Source: DATKXU01 sp035528905
Lineage (GTDB): Bacteria > Armatimonadota > UBA5829 > DTJY01
Reading direction: 5' to 3'
Assembly: GCA_035528905.1 (NCBI GenBank)
Contig: DATKXU010000082.1
Coordinates: forward strand, 85,363-149,362
Length of the DNA: 64,000 nt
The notes below the pieces were generated by a model that saw only the letters and a program-made list of their open reading frames with translations, searched no databases and had not been told where the DNA came from. This document shows positions 38,685-47,004 of this stretch, piece after piece (position 1 is the first letter of the stretch; each line of letters starts with the position of its first letter). The translations under genes and the position numbers were made by a program.

Positions 38685-38740
38685 GTAGGCAGCGCGCGAA
38701 GGTTTGAACCGACACGGGGCAGGGCTTGCATTCCCCAGAC

Positions 38741-38870
38741 TCAGAAGCCTCGCCTCGCCCGCTTTGTAAACCATGCAGCCATGCCCAGCAAGCCAACAGC
38801 AACAATCCCACCTCTCCCGGAACCGCGCCGAGCCGATCAAGAGTGAAGTGTTTAACTACATCGCAAGCTG
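38741..38870 (-). pseudogene. Remnant of a PEP-CTERM gene
   Basis: On the minus strand the C-terminal sorting helix GGIVAVGLLGMAAWFTKRAR ending RGF-stop is encoded at 38744-38812. The preceding segment KHFTLDRLGAVP is in another frame (38819-38860), so a small frameshift lies at the PEP motif. No upstream coding part remains before the rRNA leader. A decayed tail of a surface-protein gene immediately upstream of the rRNA operon. Confidence 0.6.
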
Positions 38871-38916
38871 GGCAAACAGACTGTGTGGTAGTCCACGATC
38901 CTTGGCAATCAGATAA

Positions 38917-38932
38917 CTGGCGGAGCCGGTGT
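38917..38932 (+). promoter_or_regulatory. 16S processing stem, 5' half
   Basis: CTGGCGGAGCCGGTGT can pair with ACACCGCTCCGCCAG at 40596-40610 (one bulged base). Such a stem brackets 16S in precursor rRNA and is the RNase III site in other bacteria. It shows that the leader and trailer of this operon have been kept in register. Confidence 0.8.
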
Positions 38933-39021
38933 GCAGGAAGATCGCGAGCCGTGCGGAGTTGGAGCAACCCAACACGCATGGCTCATTTGGCCTACGGGAG
39001 GATCTGATCCCAGTCCAGGGC

Positions 39022-39055
<34 letters not shown>

Positions 39056-39163
39056 TACGGAGCCAGTTGCTGGCTCAGTGGCGAACGGCTGCGTAACGCG
39101 TGGGTAACCTGCCCCGGAGACCGGGACACTCCGATGAAAATCGGAAGTAATCCCGGATGACAA

Positions 39164-39221
39164 CGTCCCGACGCATGTCGGGACGCCCAAAGGCCCCGCG
39201 GTAGCCTTGGCGAAGGCGGGG
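39164..39221 (+). repeat. Two palindromic inserts in 16S (V2 region)
   Basis: CGTCCCGAC-gcat-GTCGGGACG (39164-39185), then GCCCCGC...GCGGGGC enclosing GGTAGCCTTGGCGAAGG (39193-39222). The second is the same GTAGCTTxxGCGAAGG element found at 19697-19722 and 5485-5505. Both form self-contained stems, so they lengthen an rRNA helix rather than break it. Confidence 0.75.
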
Positions 39222-39339
39222 CGCTCCGGGATGGGCCCGCGTCCTATCAGGTAGTTGGCGGGGTAACGGCTCACCAAGCCGACGACGGGTAGCTGGTCTG
39301 AGAGGACGGCCAGCCAGACGGGGACTGAGACACGGCCCC

Positions 39340-39372
39340 GACCCCACCTTCGCGTGAAGCTACGGCGGGGTC
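39340..39372 (+). repeat. Repeat replacing the conserved ACTCCTACGGGAGGC helix of 16S
   Basis: The canonical hairpin between CACGGCCC and GCAGTGGGGA is replaced by GACCCCACC..GCGGGGTC enclosing CCTTCGCGTGAAGCTACGG, a member of the GAAGCTACGG element family. Standard 338/341 bacterial primers would not match here. Confidence 0.8.
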
Positions 39373-40196
39373 AGCAGTGGGGAGTCTTGCGCAATGGGGG
39401 AAACCCTGACGCAGCGACGCCGCGTGGGGGAGGACGGTCCCGGTCGTACTGGACCGGGATTGTAAACCCCTGTCGGGTCCGCACGTAGCGGACCAGAGGA
39501 AGCACCGACTAACTACGTGCCAGCAGTCGCGGTTCAGACGTAGGGTGCTAGCGTTGGCCAGTATCATTGGGCGTAAAGGGCGTCCAGGCGGGCCGGTCAG
39601 TCGAGCGTGAAATCCCCCGGCCCAACCGGGGAATTGCGCTGGATACTACCGGTCTTGAGGGCGGCAGAGGAGAGCGGAATTTCCGGTGTAGCGGTGAAAT
39701 GCAGTGATATCGGAAGGAACACCAATGGCGAAGGCAGCTCTCTGGGCCGCTCCTGACGCTGAATGCGCGAAAGCCAGGGGAGCGATCCGGATTGGCCCCC
39801 GGGTAGTCCTGGCCCTAAACGATGGACACTTGTCCTGGGCGGAGAGTCGTCCGTCCGGGGCGGAGCTTACGCGTTAAGTGTCCCGCCTGTGGAGTACGGC
39901 CGCAAGGTTGAAAATCATGGGAACTGGGGACGCCTGCACAAGCGGCGGAGCATGTGGCTTAATTGGACCCTGACCCAAGAACCTTACCAGGGCTGTCCGC
40001 GTGCCCGGAGCTCGGCCCGATCTGCTCGGAAACGGCGTCGGTCGCCGGCTCCCATGGCCCGGCGTGCGGACAAGGTGCTGAGTGGCTGTTGTCAGCTCGC
40101 GTCGTGAGATGTCCGGTTCACTCCGGAAGCGGGCGAAACCCCCACCCCTTGTCGCCACTCTCTAGCTGCTAGAGAAGCACTCTAGGGGAACCGCCG

Positions 40197-40214
40197 TCCC
40201 GATAGCTATCGGGA
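40197..40214 (+). repeat. Perfect palindrome in 16S (h39-h40 region)
   Basis: TCCCGATAGCTATCGGGA, an 18-nt perfect palindrome of a type widely dispersed in bacterial genomes, sits as a helix tip before GGAGGAAGG. A CTCTAG-containing stem lies just before it (40158-40190). Confidence 0.8.
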
Positions 40215-40338
40215 TTGGAGGAAGGAGGGGATGAAGGCGAGCCCTCACGGCCCGTAAGCCCTGGGCCGCACACATGCTACAGTGGCCCGCACAATCGGCG
40301 ACCCCGCGAGGGGAAGGTAAACCACAAAGCGGGCCGAG

Positions 40339-40373
<35 letters not shown>

Positions 40374-40476
40374 GTGGAGTCGCTAGTAACCGCCGGTCAG
40401 CCATACGGCGGTGAATACGTTCCCAGGCGTCCTTCACATCGCTAACCGCGGACCGTCCGCGCGGGCCCGAGCGAAG

Positions 40477-40507
40477 TCCCGCCTTCGTCCGTCGGACTAC
40501 TGCGGGA
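40477..40507 (+). repeat. Palindromic element at the tip of 16S helix 44
   Basis: TCCCGC...GCGGGA enclosing CTTCGTCCGTCGGACTAC, another variant of the FAKA-type element (GAAGGCGG family). It forms the distal end of the penultimate helix between the two decoding strands. Confidence 0.7.
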
Positions 40508-40595
40508 TCAGCCGGGCGCAACCGGCCGGACGTTGGAGCAGCATATTAACCGTACCGGAAGGTGCGGTTGCAACCTCCGTGCAGGACTGTAATCT

Positions 40596-40610
40596 ACACC
40601 GCTCCGCCAG
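40596..40610 (+). promoter_or_regulatory. 16S processing stem, 3' half
   Basis: ACACCGCTCCGCCAG, partner of 38917-38932. The 16S-23S spacer is only about 110 bases and otherwise holds a CAGCAGTTGGCAG phrase repeat (40615-40655). It has no tRNA. Confidence 0.8.
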
Positions 40611-40853
40611 AGCTGTCAGCAGTTGGCAGTTTGGTTAGCTGCTGGAGGCTGACTGCCAATGCGCACCTTGACAACTGAATTTCCAGGACGAGTGCCTGCA
40701 GTATGCAGACAAGGGCATACGGTGGATGCCCTGGTGGCCAGAGCCGATGAAGGACGCAGCACACTGCGAAAAGCCTCGGGGAGTTGTGAGCAAGCTATGA
40801 TCCGGGGATTTCCGAATGGGGAAACCTGGCGCGGGTCATGCCGCGTCATCCCG

Positions 40854-40870
40854 TCCCGATTGAATCGGGA
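40854..40870 (+). repeat. Palindrome in 23S domain I
   Basis: TCCCGATTGAATCGGGA, same class as the 16S palindrome at 40197. Helix-tip extension. Confidence 0.7.
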
Positions 40871-40929
40871 TCGGGAGGGGAACCGGGCGAACTGAACCAT
40901 CTCAGTAACCCGAGGAGAAGAAAGAAATC

Positions 40930-40968
<39 letters not shown>

Positions 40969-40973
40969 TAAAT

Positions 40974-41068
40974 CCCGCCGTAGTCCTGTCCGCCGCAGCC
41001 TATGGCAAAGGCGGATCGGCACGAAGGCGGGAGGTCGCGGGGCGGCGCACGTCCCGATACATCGGGAT
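40974..41068 (+). repeat. Three repeat stems in 23S domain I
   Basis: CCCGCC...GGCGGG (40974-41031) enclosing two GTAGTCC/GCAGCCTATGGC elements of the GAAGGCGG family, followed by GTCCCGATACATCGGGAT (41051-41068). Confidence 0.7.
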
Positions 41069-41256
41069 AGGAAGTTACCAATCTGCCTCTTAGCAGAAGA
41101 GACTTGGAACGGTCCGCCATAGAGAGTGACAGCCTCGTATGCGAAAAGAGGCAGACTTCCAGCGCCCCACCCCAAGTAACGCGGGACACGAGGAACCCTG
41201 CGTGAATCCGCCCCGACCACGGGGTAAGGCTAAATACTCCTGGCGACCGATAGCGA

Positions 41257-41290
<34 letters not shown>

Positions 41291-41342
41291 GTCAAGGGAA
41301 GTGAAATAGAACCTGAAACCGTGTGCCTACAGACAGTGGGAG

Positions 41343-41359
41343 TCCCGCCGATGGCGGGA
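41343..41359 (+). repeat. Palindrome in 23S after AGTGGGAG
   Basis: TCCCGCC-gat-GGCGGGA inserted immediately after the conserved CAGTGGGAG sequence. Confidence 0.7.
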
Positions 41360-41467
41360 TGACCGCGTGCATCTGGGATAATGAGCCGGCGAGTTACTGT
41401 CAGTGGCAAGGTTAATCCCGAACCTCGGGAGGAGCCGCAGCGAAAGCGAGTCTGAAAAGGGCGCATT

Positions 41468-41506
41468 TCAGCAGCTAACAGCCAACTGCTAACGGCTGGC
41501 TGCTGA
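41468..41506 (+). repeat. CAGCTAACAGCCAACTGC phrase hairpin in 23S
   Basis: TCAGCAGCTAACAGCC pairs with GGCTGGCTGCTGA around AACTGCTAAC. The phrase also occurs in the 16S-23S spacer and in the transporter operon (34905-34945). Confidence 0.7.
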
Positions 41507-42000
41507 GCATAGTCACCGGCAGTAGACCCGAGACCGGGCGAGCTACCCATGGACAGGGCGAAGGCCCGAACCCGTTGGTGCTGCAATACCATGGGATGAG
41601 CTGTGGGTAGAGGTGAAATGCCAATCGAGCCCGGAGCTAGCTGGTTCTCCGCGAAATGCATTTAGGTGCAGCCTCGGGTGTTCGGCTGCGGCGGTAGAGC
41701 TACCGGATGGGCTAGGGCCGACGCCTCGGCCTCGAACTCAACCGAACTCCGAATGTTGCAGCCGTAACCCGGGAGTGGGGCTGTGGGGTTTGCGACTCCG
41801 CAGCCGAGAGGGGAACAACCCAGACCGCCAGCTAAGGTCCCCAAGCGCGGGCTAAGTGTTTGCAAAGGCGTGGGCCGGCAGCGACGACCGGAATGTTGGC
41901 TTAAGAGCAGCCATCATCCAAGGAGTGGGTAATACCTCACCAGTGGAGCCGACCTGCACCGAAGATTAACGGGGCTCAAGCCCGCCACCGAAGCTGTGGT

Positions 42001-42117
42001 TCTAGATGCTGGATACTAGATGCTCGATGCTGGATAGGTTTGGTTAGCAGTGCACATCAATCGCAAGCCAACCAATTGAATATCCAGTATCCAGAATCCG
42101 GTATCAAGTATCCAGAA
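42001..42117 (+). repeat. Long CTGGATACTAGATGC phrase hairpin in 23S domain II
   Basis: Replaces the helix following ACCGAAGCTGTGG, before GTAGCGGAGCGTTC. The 5' arm (TGCTGGATACTAGATGCTCG) and 3' arm (ATATCCAGTATCCAG...) are complementary, with a TTGGTTAGC...GCCAACCAA pair near the tip. The 3' arm phrase is that of 28-70. Confidence 0.8.
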
Positions 42118-42357
42118 GGTAGCGGAGCGTTCTCTGCGGGTCGAAGCTCGGGCGGAAGCCCGGGTGGACTGCAGAGAAGTGCGAATGCCGGCACGAGTAG
42201 CGTCAATCTCGGTGAGAATCCGAGACGCCGAAAGCCTAAGGTCTCCGAAGCAATGTTCGTCAGCTTCGGGTTAGCCGACCCTAAGCCGAGGCCCCGCCGC
42301 GGTGGGGCGTAGGTGATGGATGGTCCGGTTGATATTCCGGCGCCACCGGGGACTTCA

Positions 42358-42405
42358 CATTTCGGATTGCGGATTTGAAATCCGCACTCTGCGATCCGAA
42401 ATTGA
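42358..42405 (+). repeat. TTTCGGATTGCGGATTTG hairpin in 23S
   Basis: ATTTCGGATTGCGGATTT pairs with AAATCCGCACTCTGCGATCC and following AAAT. The same GCGGATT phrase is in the methylase insert (5505-5535), in the pseudopilin leader and at 43055-43170. Confidence 0.75.
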
Positions 42406-42632
42406 TTTGCCTCCGAGGGGACGCGGGTAAGCCGAGTCGGGGCACGCTTGGACCTGCACCCGGCAAGGCCCAACCGCCAAGAAAAGCCTCGGAGGGAGTC
42501 ACCCCCGGTGACCGTACCGCAAACCGACACTGGTAGGTGAGGATAAAGATCCTCAGGCGTTCGGGAGAACCCTCGTCAAGGAACTTGGCAAACTGGCCCC
42601 GTAACTTCGGGAGAAGGGGTGCCCGGTCCGCT

Positions 42633-42664
42633 GTAGTCCCGAGCTAGTCGAGGGACGAAGGCGG
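42633..42664 (+). repeat. GTCCCGAGCTAGTCGAGGGAC element in 23S
   Basis: GTAGTCCCGAGCTAGTCGAGGGACGAAGGCGG (two joined stems, quoted in parts: GTCCCGAGCTAG, GAAGGCGG), another GAAGGCGG-type element. Confidence 0.6.
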
Positions 42665-43054
42665 ACACGGGCCGCAGCGAAGAGGTCTGGGCGACTGTCT
42701 ACTAAAAACACAGGTGCCTGCCAAGGAGAAATCCGATGTATAGGTGCCGATACCTGCCCAGTGCCGGAGTACTAAGGAATCCTGTCCCGAGAGGGGCGGG
42801 AAACCGAACAACCGGTAAACGGCGGTACGCGCCCCTAAACAAGGCGCGGACCCAAAAGTAGCGAAGTTCCTGATCCGCCAAAGACGGACATGCCGAACGG
42901 TGTAACGACCCAGACGCTGTCTCGACGAGGGACCCGGTGAAACTGAAGTGTCTGTTAGTATGCAGGCTACCCGCGGCAGGACGGAAAGTCCCCGGGAGCT
43001 TTACTGCACCCTGCTATTGGGCGTGCGTTCCCTGTGTCAAGAATAGGTGGGAGC

Positions 43055-43170
43055 CTTCCGATTCCGGATTTTCCCGCCTTTGGCGGGATCCCGCCCACTA
43101 GGCGGGACGGAGTGCGGATTTCGGATTCTGGAATGTCCGATTGTTTCGTGCTTCGAATTTCGGATTTGGC
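43055..43170 (+). repeat. Compound phrase and palindrome insert in 23S domain V
   Basis: TTCCGATTCCGGATTTTCCCGC arms (cited in part: TTCCGATTCCGGA) enclose CCCGCCTTTGGCGGG and CCCGCCCACTAGGCGGG. Complementary GCGGATTTCGGATTCTGGAA follows, then a second TTCGAATTTCGGATTTGG arm. About 115 nt within the helix after GAATAGGTGGGAGC. Confidence 0.8.
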
Positions 43171-43523
43171 ATCCGTGGGATACCACCCGCAGGATGGCGT
43201 TTGTCCTAACCCCGGCTAGCAAACCGGGGGACAGTGGCAGGCGGGCAGTTTCGCTTGGTCGGCGCCCTCCCAAAAGATAACGGAGGGATCCAAAGGTCTC
43301 CTCGGCACGGTCGGAAATCGTGCGTCGAGCGTAAGGGTATACAGGGGGCCTGACTGTGTGAGCCGCAGCTCGAGCAGAGACGAAAGTCGGGCCTAATGAC
43401 GTGGTGCTACTGCGTGGAAGGGGCATCGCGGCAACGGATAAAAGTTCCCCGGGAGAGCAGGACCAATCTCCCCCGATAGGCCACATTGGCGGGGAGGCTT
43501 GGCGCCTCGTTACCGGCTCATCG

Positions 43524-43554
<31 letters not shown>

Positions 43555-43743
43555 GGGTTAGTAGCCCATTAAAGCGGTTCGTGAGCTAGAATTAGATCAT
43601 CGCAAGATAGTTCAAGTCCTATCCGCCGCGGGCGTTGGAGACTTGAGAGGAGCTGCCCCTACTACGAAAGGAACGGGGTGGGCCGACCTCTGGCGTACCA
43701 GTTGTCCCGCCAGGGGCATCGCTGGGTAGCTACGTTGGTTCGC

Positions 43744-43774
<31 letters not shown>

Positions 43775-43819
43775 GCACCTCGAGATAAGGTCTCCTTGCA
43801 GCACGAGATATAAGGAAGC

Positions 43820-43908
43820 GTTTCAAGCTCCAGGTTACAAGTTCCAAGTTCGGCATATCTGCCAACCCAAAACCTGGAACCTGAAACATGAAACCCGAAA
43901 CTTGTGCA
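43820..43908 (+). repeat. CCTGGAACCTGAAAC phrase hairpin near the 23S 3' end
   Basis: TTTCAAGCTCCAGGTTACAAG pairs (with wobble and bulges) to CTGGAACCTGAAACATGAAAC and AACTTG. The same phrase occurs at 11753-11785, 59425-59460 and 62835-62885. Confidence 0.8.
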
Positions 43909-44026
43909 AGGCCCCGGGCAGATTACCCGGTGATAGGCCGGAGGTGTAAGTGCAGCAATGCATTCAGCTTACCGGTACTAATAGGCCGAACGCATGCGCA
44001 GGCACTCGTCCCGGAGCATTGACTCC

Positions 44027-44064
44027 AAGGCGGGCGGTGTGTCTCCGATACAGCGCCCGCCTTG
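44027..44064 (+). terminator. Hairpin after 23S, probable operon end
   Basis: Perfect 10-bp stem AAGGCGGGCG (44027-44036) with CGCCCGCCTT (44055-44064). No T-run follows. It lies directly after the 23S processing stem and before the next promoter. No 5S rRNA is found between. Confidence 0.5.
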
Positions 44065-44080
44065 TCGCGTATGGCGCGTT

Positions 44081-44110
44081 TGACACGCCGCGGCTCCCAG
44101 TCGTATAATC
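44081..44110 (+). promoter_or_regulatory. Consensus sigma-70 promoter for the outer-membrane barrel gene
   Basis: TTGACA (44081-44086) and TATAAT (44105-44110), both exact consensus, 18 bases apart. Expected start about 44117, giving a 44-base leader before the GTG at 44161. The best promoter in the window. Confidence 0.85.
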
Positions 44111-44160
44111 TGGACAGAGAGGTATACCCACCCTCTCGAACTATTCCTGGGGAGGGAGTC

Positions 44161-44739
44161 GTGAAAAGATCACTCAGTACGTATGCGCTCATCATGGTGC
44201 TTGTGGCTGCCGCCGTATCCCAGGCCCTTGCACAGTATGAGGAGGATAAACCCAGCAAAATCTCAATCAGGATCGGCCTCTATCGCCCGTCTGGCTCAGC
44301 GCTCCGCGATGAGGGAGGTTCGACGTGGAAAACTTTCGGCGCCAGCTACAACTTGAGGCTTGACGAGATGGGAAAGCCGGACACGTGCGCTTCGGTCGAG
44401 CATGGAGCCGACAAAGAAGATCGGTTTGCAGCGTATACGACAGCCATGAGTCTTATGAAGGTTTGGCACAAGAAGACTGCGAGCCCCCGGGGACCCTATT
44501 TCGGCGCGGGTGCCGGCGTTTATCTCCTCAAGGCAGAAAACTTGGTCGAGAGACCTTGGCCGGACCCCCCCTGCTGGGAGAAGCAGTCTGGCAGCAAGCT
44601 CGGCTTCTCGGTGCTGGGTGGATACAACCTCAGCGAGAACTGGTTCGCCGAACTCCGGTATTTCAACATGGGCAAGCTTGGACCGGACCTGAACTTCAGC
44701 GGGATCGCAGTCTACATAGGCACAGGGCAGGTGTTCTAG
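44161..44739 (+). CDS. Small outer-membrane beta-barrel protein
   Basis: 192 residues. Start is GTG with GGGGAGGG upstream. Signal peptide KRSLSTYALIMVLVAAAVSQ to ALA. The body shows alternating amphipathic strands (SIRIGLYRPSGSAL, FGASYNLRLDEMG, YFGAGAGVYLLKAEN, SKLGFSVLGGYNLSENWFAE) and ends in a terminal Phe (YIGTGQVF), the outer-membrane targeting mark. Resembles OmpW/OMP_b-brl-type barrels. This supports a diderm host. Function unknown. Confidence 0.75.
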   Translation: MKRSLSTYALIMVLVAAAVSQALAQYEEDKPSKISIRIGLYRPSGSALRDEGGSTWKTFGASYNLRLDEMGKPDTCASVEHGADKEDRFAAYTTAMSLMKVWHKKTASPRGPYFGAGAGVYLLKAENLVERPWPDPPCWEKQSGSKLGFSVLGGYNLSENWFAELRYFNMGKLGPDLNFSGIAVYIGTGQVF

Positions 44740-44832
44740 CAGGCAATAGTATATCGGAGTAAAGGGTCGAAAGCAGCCCCAGTGCTCCATCACTCCAGTG
44801 GGCTTCGTTACCCGCTTCAAAGGTGATTGGTC

Positions 44833-45354
44833 TCAGAACTTCTCGTTTCGCACCAGGTCGGTCGGCGGCCGCCTCGGCGTCCTGCGCGGCTCCTCAGCGG
44901 GGTATCCGACTGGGAGGATGGCGATTGGCGTTACGTGCTGCGGTGACTCTATCGCCGCTGCCACTGCATCGGGATCGAAGGCGCCTATCCACACCGTAGC
45001 CAACCCCAGCGCAGTCGCCGCAAGCTGACAATACGCAGCGGCGATCGTCGCATCCTGCACAGCATACAACTCAGCACCGCGCCTCCCATACTTGCTTGCC
45101 GACAGAAGACGATCCGCGCAGAATACCAGCGCCATCGGCGCCTCCGTCACCGCAGACTGGCCGTATGCTGCACGTGCCAGGGCTTCCTTAGTCGAGGTGC
45201 TGCGGACAACGATAACCTCATAACCCTGCAGATCGCCCGCAGACGGCGCTAAGTTCACCGCTTCCACCAGCGTGTTCAGCTTCTCCTCCTCCAACTCCCG
45301 CGGCTGGTAACTCCGAACAGAATGCCTGTTTCGAACCGTGTCGAAGAACTCCAT
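44833..45354 (-). CDS. Nitroreductase-family FMN protein
   Basis: 173 residues: RNRHSVRSYQPREL (FMN phosphate contact), NLAPSAGDLQGYEVIVV, AVQDATIAAAYCQLAATALG and the HVTPIAILPVGYPAEEP strand of the family. FMN-dependent reductase using NAD(P)H. Physiological substrate unknown. Compact like the small nitroreductase subgroup of anaerobes. 130 bp after pepA on the same strand. Confidence 0.9.
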   Translation of the reverse strand: MEFFDTVRNRHSVRSYQPRELEEEKLNTLVEAVNLAPSAGDLQGYEVIVVRSTSTKEALARAAYGQSAVTEAPMALVFCADRLLSASKYGRRGAELYAVQDATIAAAYCQLAATALGLATVWIGAFDPDAVAAAIESPQHVTPIAILPVGYPAEEPRRTPRRPPTDLVRNEKF

Positions 45355-45483
45355 TCCGCCCTCCTTACCTTGCGCTGAGACCAGACCGCAGCATAGGTAA
45401 GGGCCTATACAACATCAATTCGCCGTGCCCTCATGCAGTGGTCCGCGCCGGGCTTCAGACCTCGGATTTCTGACCCCGGGCAG

Positions 45484-46992
45484 TTAGCCTGCCAGACGCA
45501 GCGCAAGCATCGCGAGAGTTCGCACGCCTACGCCAGTGGCGCCGCACGCGAGGTAGCCGTCGCCCGCCGCGCCATCCTCCTTAGATGTAAAGCCGGTGCC
45601 CGCTATATCCATGTGCACCCACGGGACGTCGCCGACGAACTCCTGGAGGAATAGCCCTCCGGTGAGTGCGCCCCCGTATTTGGATCCAACGTTCTTCAGA
45701 TCGGCGATCGGGCTCTTCAACTGCTCTCTGTACGGAGGCGGCATAGGCAGATGCCAGACCTGCTCCCCCGCGAATCGGGCTGCTTCCGTCAGCTTGTCTA
45801 TCAGCTCTTGGTTATTACCCATAATTCCCGTGATGTCATTGCCCAGGGCAACCACGCATGAGCCGGTGAGCGTAGCAATATCCACTAAATAGTTCGCCCC
45901 CTGGCGCAGTGCATATGTCATGGCATCCGCGAGCATCATTCGCCCCTCGGCATCAGTGGTGATTATCTCAACTGTTTTCCCACTCAGGCACTTTATCACA
46001 TCTCCCGGCTTATAAGCCGAGCCGCCGGGCATGTTCTCCGATGCTGGTATCAGGCCCAAAACGTTGATATCCGGCTTGAGTTCCGCCACGGCTCGTAGGG
46101 CCTGGATGACAGCGGCACCGCCCACCATGTCGTACTTCATGAGGTGCAAATCCGCGTCGGGTTTGATCGAGATGCCGCCGCTGTCGAATGTTAAGCCTTT
46201 TCCGACAAACGCGATAATGGGCTTGCCGTCGCCCGCAGTGTAGCGAAGGATAATCAATCTCGGCGGCTGAGCGCTCCCTTGGGCCACACTGAGAAGCCCG
46301 TTCATGCCCAGCTCGGCCATGCGCTTCTCGTCAAGCTCTTCGAACGCCAGCCCGAACCGATCGGCCGTCTCACGAGCACGCTGGGATAGGATGGACGGAG
46401 TCATCCTGTTCGGCGGCTCGTTGCCCAGCGTCCGCGCATCGTTGGTAGCGTCGGCCAGAATGCGCCCTTCTCGCGAGCCGTCCTCGATATCGGCGATCTT
46501 GGCGCTGTCCCGCTCAACAATCGTGAAGGTCTCGATCTCGCCGGGCTCCCGCTCGGTTTTGCAAATATCCCCCTCGTACAGGCCCAGGATAGTGCCTTCC
46601 ACGACCGCGCGTGCGGCATCCTTAGCGGTAAGGCCGCCGATCCCTGCGCCGTGGACTATGGATGTGATCTTCCGGGTGCCCTTCTTTCTGAGGAACCGGG
46701 CCGCTGCGCCGGCAACTTTCCGAACAGCCCCCAGGTCAAACTCACCGCTCTTTCCGAGGCCGATCACCAGAACACGCTTCGGCGCAATCCTCCCGTATGT
46801 GTGGAGAAGCGCAGTCTCCATCAGCTTGCCGGTTGCCTCCTTGCTCCGGATCAGCTCGGTGATCATGCCGTCGAGGGCTCGGTCTACCGCGCCTGTTGCG
46901 CCGCCCGGCGATGTCACACCCTCGAACAGATTCACGATCAGGGCATCGCTCTCGACCTCTATGATTGATCCTTGTATGACGCGAATGTCCAC
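45484..46992 (-). CDS. pepA: Leucyl aminopeptidase, M17 family
   Basis: 502 residues, cytoplasmic di-zinc hexamer removing N-terminal residues. Active-site blocks: FVGKGLTFDSGGISIKPD, MKYDMVGGAAVIQALRA and the signature NTDAEGRMMLADAM with Leu replaced by Met. N-terminal domain complete (DALIVNLFEGVTSPGGATGA). 12 bp after holA, so probably cotranscribed. Confidence 0.95.
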   Translation of the reverse strand: MDIRVIQGSIIEVESDALIVNLFEGVTSPGGATGAVDRALDGMITELIRSKEATGKLMETALLHTYGRIAPKRVLVIGLGKSGEFDLGAVRKVAGAAARFLRKKGTRKITSIVHGAGIGGLTAKDAARAVVEGTILGLYEGDICKTEREPGEIETFTIVERDSAKIADIEDGSREGRILADATNDARTLGNEPPNRMTPSILSQRARETADRFGLAFEELDEKRMAELGMNGLLSVAQGSAQPPRLIILRYTAGDGKPIIAFVGKGLTFDSGGISIKPDADLHLMKYDMVGGAAVIQALRAVAELKPDINVLGLIPASENMPGGSAYKPGDVIKCLSGKTVEIITTDAEGRMMLADAMTYALRQGANYLVDIATLTGSCVVALGNDITGIMGNNQELIDKLTEAARFAGEQVWHLPMPPPYREQLKSPIADLKNVGSKYGGALTGGLFLQEFVGDVPWVHMDIAGTGFTSKEDGAAGDGYLACGATGVGVRTLAMLALRLAG

Positions 46993-47004
46993 TGCGTTCT
47001 CCTT

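Noticed and set aside
38695..38725. tRNA-like T-arm GGTTCAAACC on the minus strand
   Set aside because: Flanking bases do not form a T-stem or acceptor stem, and the region overlaps a PEP-CTERM remnant.
39763..40107. Open frames inside 16S and 23S
   Set aside because: They lie across conserved rRNA helices and have no coding signals.
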